Source: Streptococcus infantis
GTDB lineage: Bacteria > Bacillota > Bacilli > Lactobacillales > Streptococcaceae
Reading direction: 5' to 3'
Length of the DNA: 64,000 nucleotides
Assembly: GCF_019929575.1 (NCBI RefSeq)
Contig: NZ_JAHZPU010000004.1
Coordinates: 34,792-98,791, forward strand
The notes beneath the pieces are model-generated. The model saw only the letters and a list, made by a program, of their open reading frames with translations. It made no database searches and was not told the origin of the DNA. Shown here in pieces: positions 1-9,298 of the stretch; within the stretch, counting starts at the first letter, position 1; each line of letters starts with the position of its first letter. The position numbers and the translations under genes are program-made.

Positions 1-60
1 GTTCTCTCTGTACTTTTCTGTATCCTAGTTATCTCGCAACTTTCGGGAATTCATTAAAAC

Positions 61-88
61 AAAAAAGCTTTAGTTTTAAAGCTTTTTT
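61..88. terminator. Rho-independent terminator of the pseudouridine synthase gene, possibly bidirectional
   Basis: A perfect 12-bp stem (61-72 with 77-88) and a GTTT loop carry A and T tracts on the two sides. It lies four bases beyond the stop codon of the minus-strand gene and could also stop transcription entering from the left. Bases 1-60 hold no recognisable gene. Confidence 0.85.
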
Positions 89-91
89 GTT

Positions 92-817
92 TTATCCACT
101 TTTCTCTAAGTATTTTTTAATGATTTTCAATTCCTCTTGGTTCAAGGACCGGTATTGACCCTCTGTTAGGTTTGGGTCTAAAATGAAATCCCCGAACTGA
201 ACTCGTTTTAGAGCTGTGACCTTGACACCAACTGAAAGGAACATTTTTTTGACCTGATGAAATTTTCCTTCTGATATTGTAATGGAGGCTTGGCTGAAAC
301 TAGGACTTGAAGACAGAATCTCAAGTTGAGCAGGTTTACAGGTAGTTCCGTCTAAAAATACAATTCCATCCTTAAATTCTAGGATATGATTAGGAGTCAG
401 TGCTCCATTGACCTCAACATGGTAAGTTTTATCCACATGATATTGAGGGTGGAGGAGCTGAAAGCCTAGGGGGCCATTATCCGTTAAGAGGAGGAGCCCT
501 GTTGTATCTCGATCTAGACGACCGATGGCATAGAGTTGGTTAGACTGGAGGTGCTGAGGAAGGAGGTCCATGACCGTTGGGAGTTTCTTATCCTTGCTTG
601 CAGTCACGACTCCATTTGGCTTATGGAGCATGAGGTAGGTGTGTTCATATCCTTGAATTCTTCTGCCTTGGAAAATCAGTTCTTGCAACCCTGTATCAGT
701 ATTTTGTGCAAGGGAAGTAGCAGGGAGTCCATCAACTAAGATTTCTTTTTTCAGAAGAGCTTGTTTCATGCTCTTACGGCTGATTTTTTCCTGGGCCAAT
801 AAATTATCTAAACGCAT
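92..817 (-). CDS. rsuA: RsuA-family 16S rRNA pseudouridine synthase
   Basis: This enzyme isomerises a uridine in rRNA to pseudouridine; the RsuA family usually targets U516 of 16S rRNA. The 241-residue protein begins with an S4-type RNA-binding segment (residues 1-45, MRLDNLLAQ..., ending near ILVDG). The catalytic motif GRLDRDTTGLLLLTDNG lies at 99-115, and Asp102 is the expected nucleophile. Length and motif spacing match bacterial RsuA. The gene stands alone, converging on the terminator at 61-88 and diverging from typA. The paralogues RluB and RluF share the motif, so the exact target uridine is an inference. Confidence 0.85.
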   Translation of the reverse strand: MRLDNLLAQEKISRKSMKQALLKKEILVDGLPATSLAQNTDTGLQELIFQGRRIQGYEHTYLMLHKPNGVVTASKDKKLPTVMDLLPQHLQSNQLYAIGRLDRDTTGLLLLTDNGPLGFQLLHPQYHVDKTYHVEVNGALTPNHILEFKDGIVFLDGTTCKPAQLEILSSSPSFSQASITISEGKFHQVKKMFLSVGVKVTALKRVQFGDFILDPNLTEGQYRSLNQEELKIIKKYLEKSG

Positions 818-926
818 ACCAGCTTATCTTATCACAAGTTGGGATTTTTGAAAAGAAAAGAGAAGTCATGAATTTTCTTTTGAAAACATTTACACTTACT
901 TGAGTTATGCCATTTGCTTAAAATTG

Positions 927-935
927 TGGTATAAT
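927..935 (+). promoter_or_regulatory. Extended -10 promoter of typA
   Basis: TGGTATAAT is a textbook extended -10 element about 44 bases upstream of the typA start. No good -35 hexamer lies 16-18 bases upstream, which is common for extended -10 promoters in streptococci. Confidence 0.65.
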
Positions 936-978
936 CGTTCAGTTAGAAAATAAATTTTTGAATACAATAGAGGAAATC

Positions 979-2820
979 ATGACAAAATTAAGAGAAGATA
1001 TCCGTAATATCGCGATTATCGCCCACGTCGACCACGGGAAAACAACCCTCGTTGACGAATTGTTGAAACAATCTGAAACTCTTGACGCACGTACAGAGTT
1101 GGCAGAGCGTGCTATGGACTCAAACGATATTGAAAAAGAGCGTGGAATTACAATCCTTGCGAAAAATACAGCAGTTGCCTACAACGGAACTCGTATCAAT
1201 ATCATGGACACGCCAGGACACGCGGACTTCGGTGGAGAAGTTGAGCGTATCATGAAAATGGTTGATGGTGTTGTTTTGGTCGTAGATGCTTACGAAGGAA
1301 CTATGCCACAGACTCGTTTCGTATTGAAAAAAGCCTTGGAGCAAGACCTTGTGCCAATCGTTGTGGTCAACAAGATCGATAAACCGTCAGCTCGTCCAGC
1401 AGAAGTAGTAGATGAAGTCTTGGAACTTTTCATCGAGCTTGGTGCGGATGATGACCAGCTTGACTTCCCAGTCGTTTATGCGTCAGCTATCAACGGAACA
1501 TCTTCATTATCAGATGATCCAGCAGATCAAGAAAAGACTATGGCGCCAATTTTTGATACCATTATCGACCACATTCCGGCTCCAGTTGATAACTCAGATG
1601 AACCCCTTCAATTCCAAGTGTCACTTCTTGACTACAACGACTTTGTAGGCCGTATCGGTATCGGACGTGTCTTCCGTGGTAGTGTAAAGGTTGGGGACCA
1701 AGTTACCCTTTCTAAATTGGACGGTACAACCAAGAACTTCCGTGTTACAAAACTTTTTGGTTTCTTTGGTTTGGAACGTCGTGAAATCCAAGAAGCCAAA
1801 GCTGGTGATTTGATTGCTGTATCAGGTATGGAAGATATCTTTGTCGGTGAAACCATTACTCCAACAGATGCAGTTGAGGCATTGCCAGTTCTTCACATTG
1901 ATGAGCCAACTCTTCAAATGACCTTCTTGGTCAACAACTCACCATTTGCTGGTCGTGAAGGTAAGTGGGTAACTTCTCGTAAGGTTGAAGAACGTTTGCA
2001 AGCAGAATTGCAAACAGACGTTTCTCTTCGTGTAGAACCAACTGACTCGCCAGATAAATGGACTGTTTCAGGACGTGGGGAATTGCACTTGTCAATCCTG
2101 ATTGAAACCATGCGTCGTGAGGGCTATGAGCTTCAAGTATCTCGTCCAGAAGTTATCGTAAAAGAGATTGACGGTGTCAAATGTGAGCCGTTCGAGCGCG
2201 TGCAAATCGACACACCAGAAGAATACCAAGGATCTGTTATCCAAAGTCTCTCTGAACGTAAGGGTGAAATGTTGGATATGGTCTCAACTGGTAATGGTCA
2301 AACTCGTTTGGTCTTCCTTGTTCCTGCGCGTGGTTTGATTGGATACTCAACCGAATTCTTGTCAATGACTCGTGGTTACGGGATTATGAACCATACATTC
2401 GATCAATACTTACCATTGATTCCAGGTGAAATTGGTGGACGTCACCGTGGTGCCCTTGTTTCTATCGATACTGGTAAGGCAACAACTTACTCAATTATGT
2501 CTATCGAAGAACGTGGAACTATCTTCGTTAACCCAGGAACTGAAGTATACGAAGGAATGATCATCGGTGAAAACTCTCGTGAAAACGACTTGACTGTTAA
2601 CATCACAAAAGCGAAACAAATGACCAACGTTCGTTCAGCTACTAAGGACCAAACAGCAGTTATCAAGACTCCTCGTATCTTGACTCTTGAAGAATCACTT
2701 GAGTTCTTGAACGACGATGAGTACATGGAAGTAACTCCTGAATCTATCCGTTTGCGTAAACAAATCCTTAACAAGGCGGAGCGTGAGAAAGCAAACAAAA
2801 AGAAAAAATCAGCTGAATAA
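979..2820 (+). CDS. typA: Ribosome-associated translational GTPase TypA/BipA
   Basis: TypA is an EF-G-like GTPase that binds the 70S ribosome and supports 50S assembly and stress adaptation. The 613-residue protein has G1 [10 protein letters not shown] (15-24), the G3 motif [12 protein letters not shown] and G4 NKID, followed by EF-G-like domains and the BipA-specific C-terminal domain (GYGIMNHTF, near residue 465). I place the start at the ATG at 979, after AGAGGAAATC. An in-frame TTG at 958 would add seven residues (NTIEEI) that are not typical of TypA. The gene is followed after 19 bases by a small membrane protein gene, probably in the same transcript. Confidence 0.96.
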   Translation: MTKLREDIRNIAIIAHVDHGKTTLVDELLKQSETLDARTELAERAMDSNDIEKERGITILAKNTAVAYNGTRINIMDTPGHADFGGEVERIMKMVDGVVLVVDAYEGTMPQTRFVLKKALEQDLVPIVVVNKIDKPSARPAEVVDEVLELFIELGADDDQLDFPVVYASAINGTSSLSDDPADQEKTMAPIFDTIIDHIPAPVDNSDEPLQFQVSLLDYNDFVGRIGIGRVFRGSVKVGDQVTLSKLDGTTKNFRVTKLFGFFGLERREIQEAKAGDLIAVSGMEDIFVGETITPTDAVEALPVLHIDEPTLQMTFLVNNSPFAGREGKWVTSRKVEERLQAELQTDVSLRVEPTDSPDKWTVSGRGELHLSILIETMRREGYELQVSRPEVIVKEIDGVKCEPFERVQIDTPEEYQGSVIQSLSERKGEMLDMVSTGNGQTRLVFLVPARGLIGYSTEFLSMTRGYGIMNHTFDQYLPLIPGEIGGRHRGALVSIDTGKATTYSIMSIEERGTIFVNPGTEVYEGMIIGENSRENDLTVNITKAKQMTNVRSATKDQTAVIKTPRILTLEESLEFLNDDEYMEVTPESIRLRKQILNKAEREKANKKKKSAE

Positions 2821-2839
2821 GAGCTAGAAAGAGCAGAAA

Positions 2840-3085
2840 ATGGTCTATTTAATCATAGGGATTTTATTACTCTTACTCTATGTATTTGCGACACCTCAAA
2901 GTATCAAGGGAACGGTCAACATTGTTATTCTAGTATTTGCTTTTGTTGCCCTATTGATTCTATTGATGTTGTCAATCTTACAAATCTTCCAACTGCCAAC
3001 AGAATTCTTTATCACAGTAGCTATGCTTGCTCTCACTTTCTTTAGTTTGCGAGACATATCCTTAATGTCGGTGAAAAAGAGATAG
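2840..3085 (+). CDS. Small membrane protein, DUF3165 family
   Basis: This 81-residue protein is almost entirely hydrophobic. It has three likely membrane segments (about 2-20, 26-48 and 55-70) and ends in a basic tail (SVKKR). It starts 19 bases after typA, and a strong hairpin terminator follows at 3138-3182, so it probably forms a two-gene operon with typA. It resembles the streptococcal DUF3165 proteins usually found beside typA. No function is known and none can be read from the sequence. Confidence 0.8.
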   Translation: MVYLIIGILLLLLYVFATPQSIKGTVNIVILVFAFVALLILLMLSILQIFQLPTEFFITVAMLALTFFSLRDISLMSVKKR

Positions 3086-3137
3086 GAAAATGGCTTTGGA
3101 GATCTGCTAGAATTCAGTAAAGCTATTTATAAAACAT

Positions 3138-3182
3138 ACCACAAGTGAAGTCAGAAAAACTGATTTCACTTGTGGTTTTTTT
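3138..3182 (+). terminator. Strong intrinsic terminator of the typA operon
   Basis: The arms 3138-3154 and 3160-3176 pair over 17 bp, with one G-T pair, around an AAAAA loop, and a T tract follows. It lies across the nominal start of the next reading frame (3145), so that frame is unlikely to be expressed as an intact gene. Confidence 0.9.
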
Positions 3183-3441
3183 GCTCTGTAACAAAGAAAT
3201 CATATTTAATTTTCTTGATATTGACTACAAAGGTAAGCAGGAAGTGATTTCCAGTCCTGAACGAATGAAGCAATTGATGGATGAAGCGGTAAAAGAAGAA
3301 CTTGCTCAAATCAAAGCAGGAAATATCAGCCAAAAACAATACCGTTTTATTGAAACTCCTGTTCAGACGTTGAAAAAAGCTATATACAAAGCATATCTCA
3401 AGGAATCAAATGAGTTTAGAAATTCCATCTATACTTCTTAA
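3145..3441 (+). pseudogene. Decayed C-terminal fragment of an M26 (ZmpB/IgA-protease type) zinc metalloprotease
   Basis: The frame encodes 98 residues; from about residue 25 (base 3217) it reads like the extreme C-terminus of a ZmpB-family protease. It shares with the end of the metalloprotease at 54457-60510 the pattern I-D-x-x-GK, a helix with EAV, then LKKAIYKAYL, and a last block EFRNSIYTS against SFKTSIFK. No signal peptide, HExxH motif or body of the protease is present. Its first codons overlap the typA terminator. I read it as the relic of a lost or recombined protease gene. The fold may survive, but no ribosome binding site supports translation. Confidence 0.7.
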
Positions 3442-3523
3442 GGGAAAGATAAGTCTATCATTAGGAATTCATAGCAATTTTGCTACTCGGTAAGATTAAA
3501 TAGTTAGCTAGGTTCGAGACAGA

Positions 3524-3569
3524 AAAACACCTTTTGAATTGCAAGTTTTCGCAGTTCAAAAGGTGTTTT
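3524..3569. terminator. Bidirectional intrinsic terminator
   Basis: Arms 3524-3538 and 3555-3569 pair perfectly over 15 bp, with a weak inner TGC/GCA stem in the loop and T runs on both sides. It separates the rightward protease relic from the leftward DUF939 gene, whose stop codon is at 3572. Confidence 0.85.
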
Positions 3570-3571
3570 GT

Positions 3572-4546
3572 TTATGATGATAGATTGCTTTTTTCTTCAG
3601 AATAGCGTTGATAGAAGTCAACTTTCAGTTGGATAAAGTTTTCCAATTCGCGTAGGAGTTGGAGCAAGGTTGCGCGCGTTTCAAATTCTTCTCTTGTTTT
3701 AGGGAGATTGCGATTGCGAAATACCTGCAGGTAGCTTTCAATATCATTTAATAAATCGTTGGCGGGATTGGTCTGGCTGAGTTGATCTGCAATTTTAGCG
3801 AATAGCTGGGAAAGGATTAGGCTTTCGCTTGCGGCTAGATTACAGGTGTTGATTTGCTGGGCCATATTACGAAGAATGCGACTCTGTCTCTGTCTCATTT
3901 CAAAATAGTGGATATGGTAATCGGTTTGGTGGAAGAGGTGGTCAGAGTGATCAAGATAGACCAGTTTGAGTGCTTCTTCGAGGAGTTGATCCAGTTCTTC
4001 AACAAGTTGGGCACGGTTACGACCGTCGCCCTTTCCAAGATAATATTCAAAACGTTGTAGGATGTGTTTGAGTTTTTCTTCTACCTTGAGATGGTAGAGA
4101 TGGATTTCTTCTTGTCGAGAAGGCATGTAAAGATTTACAGTCAAGGCAAAGCTAGTACCGATGAGAAATAGGAGGAGTTCATTCGCTAGTAGTTCTGGTG
4201 ATGTAGACTCTTGAACTAAGAGATGACTGACCAAGACACTACTAGGGGTAATGCCAATTTCCCATCCGAATTTGTAGGCAAGAGGGACATAGAGGGCGAG
4301 ATAGAGACCAAAACTCCAAATATGGTAGCCAGTTAGTTGAAAGGCCAAGACGCCGATAGACAGAGCCAGCAGGGTTGAGAATAAGCGGTTTTTAGCTAGT
4401 TTTATCGTGCTTCTACGGGTATCTGATAAACTCAAAAGGGCGATGATACCAGCAGAAACAGCCGAAGATAAATCAAGAAAGTAGGCTAGAACACAGGCTA
4501 GACAAGTAGCTAGAACAAGTTTAAAAGTACGTTGGGTGATAGACAT
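3572..4546 (-). CDS. Aromatic acid exporter-like membrane protein (DUF939 / FUSC family)
   Basis: This protein of 324 residues has an N-terminal half made of about five hydrophobic helices (MSITQRTFKLVLATCLACVL onwards). The C-terminal half is soluble and helical, rich in Leu, Glu and Gln. This layout fits the DUF939/FUSC family of small aromatic-acid efflux proteins; substrate and role are unproven. I choose the ATG at 4546, which has AGGAA seven bases upstream, over the ATG at 4597, which would add 17 residues with no membrane logic and run into the flanking repeat. It appears monocistronic. Confidence 0.75.
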   Translation of the reverse strand: MSITQRTFKLVLATCLACVLAYFLDLSSAVSAGIIALLSLSDTRRSTIKLAKNRLFSTLLALSIGVLAFQLTGYHIWSFGLYLALYVPLAYKFGWEIGITPSSVLVSHLLVQESTSPELLANELLLFLIGTSFALTVNLYMPSRQEEIHLYHLKVEEKLKHILQRFEYYLGKGDGRNRAQLVEELDQLLEEALKLVYLDHSDHLFHQTDYHIHYFEMRQRQSRILRNMAQQINTCNLAASESLILSQLFAKIADQLSQTNPANDLLNDIESYLQVFRNRNLPKTREEFETRATLLQLLRELENFIQLKVDFYQRYSEEKSNLSS

Positions 4547-4582
4547 GAGACATTTCCTAAACTGAATGATAGAAACCAGACA

Positions 4583-4756
4583 AAGAGGTTGGAACAAAAG
4601 ATCCCGACCTCACTTTTTATTAGCAATCAAACTTTGACGCGGTAGCTGATTGAACTTTTTGTTCGTCTTTTAGACTCCAAAAAGCTCCTAATCATCCTCG
4701 CGGGGCTGGGACTACGAAATCGAGACTTTGTCTATCGATTTCTGTCCCACCGCCCT
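4583..4756 (+). repeat. Dispersed intergenic repeat, copy 1 (two-hairpin GGCTGGGAC element)
   Basis: The unit starts with GAGGTTGGAACAAAAGATC and closes an imperfect hairpin at CCGACCTC. A variable middle follows, then GCGGGGCTGGGACTACGAAA and a second hairpin closing at CGATTTCTGTCCCAC. Copy 2 at 52284-52464 has the same two ends in the same orientation and a divergent middle. Here it lies between the 3' end of sstT and the 5' end of the DUF939 gene, both leftward, so the second hairpin could act as the sstT terminator. Confidence 0.75.
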
Positions 4757-4759
4757 TGA

Positions 4760-5965
4760 TTATTTTTTGCGAGCAGAAGCAAATTCGGCAACTGCTGTAA
4801 AGAGCACATCGGTTGAAGAGTTGAGAGCTGTTTCGCAAGAGTCTTGGATAACACCGATGACAAATCCGACCCCCACAACCTGCATAGCGATATCATTGGT
4901 AATCCCAAAGAGACTACATGCAACAGGGATGAGAAGGAGTGAGCCTCCAGCAATACCAGAAGCCCCACAGGCTGAGATAGCTGCAACGATACTGAGCACA
5001 AAGGCAGTTGCAAAATCAACAGAGATTCCAAGTGTATTGACTGCTGCGAGAGTTAAGATGTTGATAGTAATAGCAGCGCCAGCCATATTGATGGTTGATC
5101 CAAGTGGGATTGAGACAGAGTAAGTATCAGGATTGAGTCCAAGATCTTTACAGAGTTTCATATTGACTGGGATGTTGGCTGCAGAGCTACGTGTGAAAAA
5201 GGCGGTGACACCACTGATACGCAAGCATTTCCAGACTAGAGGATAAGGATTTCTCTTGATAAATAGAAAAGCAATCAGAGGATTGATCACTAGGGCAACG
5301 AAAACCATAGTGGCAATCAAAAGTCCGAGTAGGATTCCGTAATTTGCTAAACTAGCGATACCTTGGTCTGAGATGGTTTTGAAGACTAATCCGAGGATAC
5401 CAAATGGCGCAAGGTTAATGATCCATTCGACGATTTTTGAAGTCACACTGGCCATTGTTTTGAGTAGTTCCTTGCTATTTTTGCTAGCTTCACGCATGGC
5501 AACTCCAAAGACGATAGCCCAAGATAAAATTCCGATATAGTTAGCTTCGATGATGGCGTTGACAGGATTGTCCACTATTTTCAGTAGGAGATTACTGAGT
5601 ACTTGTCCGATGCCGTCTGGCGGAGTAACTTCTGTGCTAGCGCTACTCAAGACCATCTGAACAGGGAAGAGAAAGCTAGCCAAAACTGCTACAAGAGCCG
5701 CAGCAAAAGTCCCCAGCAAATAGAGGAAAATGACTTTTTTCATATTGCTATCTTGGCCTTTCTGGTGTTGGGAAAGGGCATTAGCGACTAAAGCAAAAAC
5801 CAGGATAGGAGCAATAGCCTTAAGGCCTCCTACAAATAAATCTCCAAGTAAACCGATTTCGGAGACATTGGGAACGAATAGGCCGAGGATAGCTCCGATA
5901 GTCATTCCGATCCCTATTCTTTTGATAAGATTTGTTTTATTCCAAGCACGAATGATTCTTTTCAT
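4760..5965 (-). CDS. sstT: Serine/threonine:Na+ symporter SstT
   Basis: SstT imports serine and threonine with sodium. The 401-residue protein belongs to the dicarboxylate/amino acid:cation symporter (DAACS) family. It starts [20 protein letters not shown], has eight or more membrane segments, a serine-rich reentrant loop ([14 protein letters not shown]) and the family motif [10 protein letters not shown]. It ends with a second reentrant hairpin ([20 protein letters not shown]) and a [12 protein letters not shown] helix. Length matches E. coli SstT (about 414). AGGAGA precedes the ATG. It is monocistronic, with a well-formed promoter at 5995-6023. Confidence 0.93.
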   Translation of the reverse strand: MKRIIRAWNKTNLIKRIGIGMTIGAILGLFVPNVSEIGLLGDLFVGGLKAIAPILVFALVANALSQHQKGQDSNMKKVIFLYLLGTFAAALVAVLASFLFPVQMVLSSASTEVTPPDGIGQVLSNLLLKIVDNPVNAIIEANYIGILSWAIVFGVAMREASKNSKELLKTMASVTSKIVEWIINLAPFGILGLVFKTISDQGIASLANYGILLGLLIATMVFVALVINPLIAFLFIKRNPYPLVWKCLRISGVTAFFTRSSAANIPVNMKLCKDLGLNPDTYSVSIPLGSTINMAGAAITINILTLAAVNTLGISVDFATAFVLSIVAAISACGASGIAGGSLLLIPVACSLFGITNDIAMQVVGVGFVIGVIQDSCETALNSSTDVLFTAVAEFASARKK

Positions 5966-5994
5966 AGAGGTCTCCTTACTGTGTATTGTTTATG

Positions 5995-6023
5995 ATTATA
6001 GTATAAATATGCTTGAAAAGCAA
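5995..6023 (-). promoter_or_regulatory. sstT promoter
   Basis: Read on the minus strand, TTGCTT (6018-6023) and TATAAT (5995-6000) are separated by exactly 17 bases. The start codon of sstT is about 30 bases further on. Confidence 0.7.
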
Positions 6024-6085
6024 GTTGGTTGTAAATTTACATAAAATGAATGAATATTTATGAAAATAATAGCTTGATAGATTTG

Positions 6086-6094
6086 TGGTATAAT
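6086..6094 (+). promoter_or_regulatory. Extended -10 promoter of the mscS-like gene
   Basis: TGGTATAAT lies 20 bases upstream of the ATG at 6115, just before AAAAGGAG. There is no spaced -35. It diverges from the sstT promoter. Confidence 0.6.
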
Positions 6095-6114
6095 GAAAAG
6101 AAAAGGAGTTTTGT

Positions 6115-6681
6115 ATGCAAGAATTTTTTCAACGATATCTGGATAAATTAGATCTAACAACTGTTTTAGAGAATCTCTTGACCAAGGTGATTTCTCTTTT
6201 ACTTCTCATTCTTCTATTTTACATAGCTAAAAAGTTCCTCCATGTTGCTGTAGGAAAGATTGTTAAACCTTCACTTAAGTTTTCAAATCGAGATGCAGGT
6301 AGACAAAAGACCATTTCTCGTTTGCTTGAAAACATTTTTAACTACACACTTTATTTCTTTTTGATTTATTGTATTTTATCCATTCTAGGTTTACCTGTCT
6401 CTAGCTTGCTTGCAGGTGCGGGGATTGCTGGGGTGGCTATCGGTATGGGAGCACAAGGCTTTCTATCAGACGTCATCAACGGCTTCTTTATTCTCTTCGA
6501 ACGTCAATTGGATGTGGGAGATGAGGTTGTTTTGACCAATGGTCCTATTACTGTATCGGGAAAAGTAGTTAGTGTCGGAATTCGAACGACTCAATTGAGA
6601 AGTGATGACCAAGCCCTTCACTTTGTTCCTAACCGCAATATTACCGTTGTGAGTAATTTTTCAAGGAAGGAAGAGAACTGA
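6115..6681 (+). CDS. Short MscS-type mechanosensitive channel
   Basis: This 188-residue protein has two N-terminal membrane helices. The pore helix TM3 follows with the Gly/Ala-rich MscS signature (LLAGAGIAGVAIGMGAQGFL, about 108-127), then the beta domain (DVGDEVVL, FVPNRNITVVSNFSR). It stops about where E. coli MscS (286 residues) continues into the alpha/beta vestibule domain, so the C-terminal third is missing. The stop is followed at once by the promoter of the next gene. The pore and beta domain are intact, so it may gate ions. Whether the short form is normal for the species or a truncation cannot be decided here. Confidence 0.8.
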   Translation: MQEFFQRYLDKLDLTTVLENLLTKVISLLLLILLFYIAKKFLHVAVGKIVKPSLKFSNRDAGRQKTISRLLENIFNYTLYFFLIYCILSILGLPVSSLLAGAGIAGVAIGMGAQGFLSDVINGFFILFERQLDVGDEVVLTNGPITVSGKVVSVGIRTTQLRSDDQALHFVPNRNITVVSNFSRKEEN

Positions 6682-6706
6682 AATTTTACTTGATTTATGG
6701 TACAAT
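6678..6706 (+). promoter_or_regulatory. corA promoter
   Basis: CTGAAA (6678-6683), a 17-base spacer and TACAAT (6701-6706) preceded by TGG form a good promoter. It overlaps the stop codon of the mscS-like gene. Confidence 0.65.
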
Positions 6707-6732
6707 AGAAAGAGTTTGGTAAAGGAGAAACG

Positions 6733-7640
6733 ATGTTTTTAGATAAGCAGTTAGGGAATGGTTGTACCTGGATTAATCTAGATGTGGAAATCATCAAAAA
6801 TCTTGAAGATTTATCAGAAATCTATGGATTGGATAAAGAAACCATCGAGTATGCGCTGGATAGAAACGAACGAGCCCACATGGATTATAACCGTGAAAAT
6901 GGGACGGTCACCTTTATCTATAACGTTCTTGACTTAGAAAGGGACAAGGAATACTATGAAGCCCTTCCTATGACTTTTATCGTTGAAAGACAACGAATGA
7001 TTACCATCAGTAACCATAAGAATGCTTATGTCATTGATCAGATGTTAGCTTATCTGGATAGCCATGAGTCGCTTTCTATTTACAAATTTCTCTTTGCCAG
7101 TCTTGAAATGATTAGCAATGCCTATTATCCAATCATTGAAAAGATGGATAAGAGTAAAGATGAAGTCAACAGCTTACTTCGTCAGAGAACAACCAAGAAA
7201 AATCTCTTTGCCCTCTCCGACTTGGAGACAGGTATGGTTTATCTAACGGCAGCTGCCAAGCAAAACCGTATCTTGCTTGAACATATCCAAGGTCATGCCC
7301 TCTATCGTCGTTTGGATGAAATTGAAAAGAGCAGTTTGATGATGCCATGATTGAGGCTCATCAGCTGGTATCCATGACAGACTTGATTTCTCAAGTTCTC
7401 CAACAACTGTCAGGGTCCTACAACAACATCCTAAATAACAACCTGAATGATAATTTGACAACCTTGACCATCATTTCAGTTTTATTGGCTGTCCTAGCTG
7501 TCATCACAGGATTTTTCGGGATGAACGTCCCTCTTCCTTTTATGGAGGACAAGCATGCTTGGATCTATATCACCTTGGCTAGTGCTCTTTTATGGATTGT
7601 CCTAGCCCAGTTTCTCAAACGAATTGCGAAAATAAGTTAA
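6733..7640 (+). pseudogene. corA: CorA-family magnesium transporter, split by a one-base frameshift
   Basis: CorA proteins form pentameric Mg2+ channels. The first frame (6733-7350) encodes 205 residues of the cytoplasmic funnel and then runs out of frame. The second frame (7347-7640) resumes with AMIEAHQLVSMTDLISQV, the stalk helix, both membrane helices and the GMN signature (FGMNVPLP). At 7324-7331 the sequence GAAAAGAG would restore the conserved IEKEQFDDAM if one A were added to the four-A run at 7325-7328. So the joined protein would be about 302 residues, normal for CorA. A true null allele, a phase-variable tract, a -1 ribosomal slip or a sequencing error would all look like this. Confidence 0.85.
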
Positions 7641-7654
7641 GAAAAGGAGCCAGA

Positions 7655-8182
7655 ATGGCGATTGAAAATTATATGCCAGATTTTGCTGTGGAAGCAGTTT
7701 ATGATCTGACAGTTCAAAGCCTGCAGGAACAGGGAATCAAGGCTGTTTTGGTTGATTTGGATAATACCCTGATTGCTTGGAATAATCCAGATGGAACAGC
7801 AGAGATGAAGCAATGGTTACATGACCTTCGTGATGCTGGGATTCGTATCATTGTAGTATCCAATAACACACCCAAACGTGTCAAACGAGCAGTTGAAAAA
7901 TTTGACATTGATTATGTTTACTGGGCACTGAAGCCCTTTACTCTAGGAATTAAACGTGCCATGAAACATTTCCACTATGAAAAAGACCAAGTGGTCATGG
8001 TTGGCGATCAGCTCATGACGGATATTCGAGCAGCCCACCGAGCAGGCATTCGCTCGATTTTGGTTAAACCCTTGGTCCAGCACGACTCTATTAAGACTCA
8101 GATTAACCGAGCGCGTGAGCGTCGTATGATGAGAAAAATCGCTGAAAAGTACGGCCCTATTACTTATAAAAAAGGAATCTAA
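7655..8182 (+). CDS. yqeG: YqeG family HAD phosphatase (HAD-IIIA)
   Basis: This is a 175-residue HAD-superfamily phosphatase. Motif I is DLDNT at 34-38 (nucleophile Asp34, acid Asp36), motif II is the Ser in VVSNNT, and motif III/IV is VVMVGDQLMTD. In firmicutes YqeG opens the yqeG-yqeH-yhbY-nadD-yqeK cluster, which is conserved here; its substrate is not known. The ATG at 7655 follows AAAAGGAGC; a longer in-frame start at 7592 would overlap the end of corA and lacks a ribosome binding site. It is separated by two bases from yqeH. Confidence 0.9.
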   Translation: MAIENYMPDFAVEAVYDLTVQSLQEQGIKAVLVDLDNTLIAWNNPDGTAEMKQWLHDLRDAGIRIIVVSNNTPKRVKRAVEKFDIDYVYWALKPFTLGIKRAMKHFHYEKDQVVMVGDQLMTDIRAAHRAGIRSILVKPLVQHDSIKTQINRARERRMMRKIAEKYGPITYKKGI

Positions 8183-8184
8183 TT

Positions 8185-9291
8185 ATGGAAGAAATTCTCT
8201 GTATTGGTTGTGGAGCAACCATTCAGACGGAAGATAAGACTGGTTTAGGTTTTACACCTCAGTCAGCACTTGAAAAAGGTTTGGAAACTGGAGAAGTTTA
8301 TTGCCAGCGTTGTTTCCGTCTTCGTCATTATAATGAAATCACAGATGTGCAGTTGACGGATGATGATTTCCTCAAACTCTTGCACGAGGTTGGAGATAGC
8401 GATGCCTTGGTGGTCAATGTCATTGATATTTTTGATTTCAATGGCTCTGTTATCCCAGGTTTGCCCCGCTTTGTGTCAGGTAATGATGTGCTCTTGGTTG
8501 GAAATAAAAAAGACATCCTTCCTAAGTCAGTGAAACCAGGTAAGATTAGCCAATGGCTGATGGAACGTGCCCATGAAGAAGGACTTCGTCCAGTCGATGT
8601 TGTCTTAACTTCGGCACAAAACAAGCATGCCATCAAGGAAGTCATTGAAAAAATTGAGCACTACCGTAAAGGACGTGACGTCTATGTGGTTGGCGTGACC
8701 AACGTTGGAAAATCAACCCTTATTAATGCTATTATCCAGGAAATTACGGGTGACCAGAACGTCATCACAACCTCACGTTTCCCAGGGACAACCTTAGATA
8801 AGATTGAAATTCCACTTGATGATGGTTCTTATATCTATGATACACCGGGAATTATCCATCGTCATCAGATGGCCCACTACTTGACTGCTAAAAACCTCAA
8901 GTATGTCAGTCCTAAAAAGGAAATCAAGCCAAAAACCTATCAGCTAAACCCTGAACAAACCCTATTTTTAGGTGGATTGGGACGCTTTGACTTTATTGCA
9001 GGAGAAAAGCAAGGTTTTACAGCCTTCTTTGACAATGAACTCAAGCTTCATCGTACCAAGCTAGAGGGAGCTAGTGTCTTTTACGACAAGCACCTTGGAA
9101 CCCTCCTTACACCACCAAATAGCAAGGAAAAAGAAGACTTTCCAAAACTAGTCCAACATATCTTTACTATCAAGGATAAGACAGACCTCGTTATCTCAGG
9201 ACTAGGTTGGATTCGAGTGACAGGCACCGCCAAAGTCGCCGTCTGGGCACCAGAAGGCGTAGCCGTCGTCACACGAAAGGCCATTATTTAA
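8185..9291 (+). CDS. yqeH: Ribosome biogenesis GTPase YqeH
   Basis: YqeH is a circularly permuted GTPase needed for 30S subunit assembly. The 368-residue protein opens with a zinc finger, Cys6-x2-Cys9 and Cys40-x2-Cys43. The GTPase motifs follow in permuted order: G4 NKKD, G5 TSAQN, G1 GVTNVGKST (about 170-178), a G2-like FPGTT and G3 DTPG. A C-terminal beta-rich domain ends VVTRKAII. It lies two bases after yqeG and upstream of yhbY, the usual order. Confidence 0.95.
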   Translation: MEEILCIGCGATIQTEDKTGLGFTPQSALEKGLETGEVYCQRCFRLRHYNEITDVQLTDDDFLKLLHEVGDSDALVVNVIDIFDFNGSVIPGLPRFVSGNDVLLVGNKKDILPKSVKPGKISQWLMERAHEEGLRPVDVVLTSAQNKHAIKEVIEKIEHYRKGRDVYVVGVTNVGKSTLINAIIQEITGDQNVITTSRFPGTTLDKIEIPLDDGSYIYDTPGIIHRHQMAHYLTAKNLKYVSPKKEIKPKTYQLNPEQTLFLGGLGRFDFIAGEKQGFTAFFDNELKLHRTKLEGASVFYDKHLGTLLTPPNSKEKEDFPKLVQHIFTIKDKTDLVISGLGWIRVTGTAKVAVWAPEGVAVVTRKAII

Positions 9292-9298
9292 AATAAAA

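Noticed and set aside
958..978. TTG start seven codons upstream for typA
   Set aside because: The AGAGGAAATC before the ATG at 979 is a proper ribosome binding site, and the family begins at [14 protein letters not shown] sequence.
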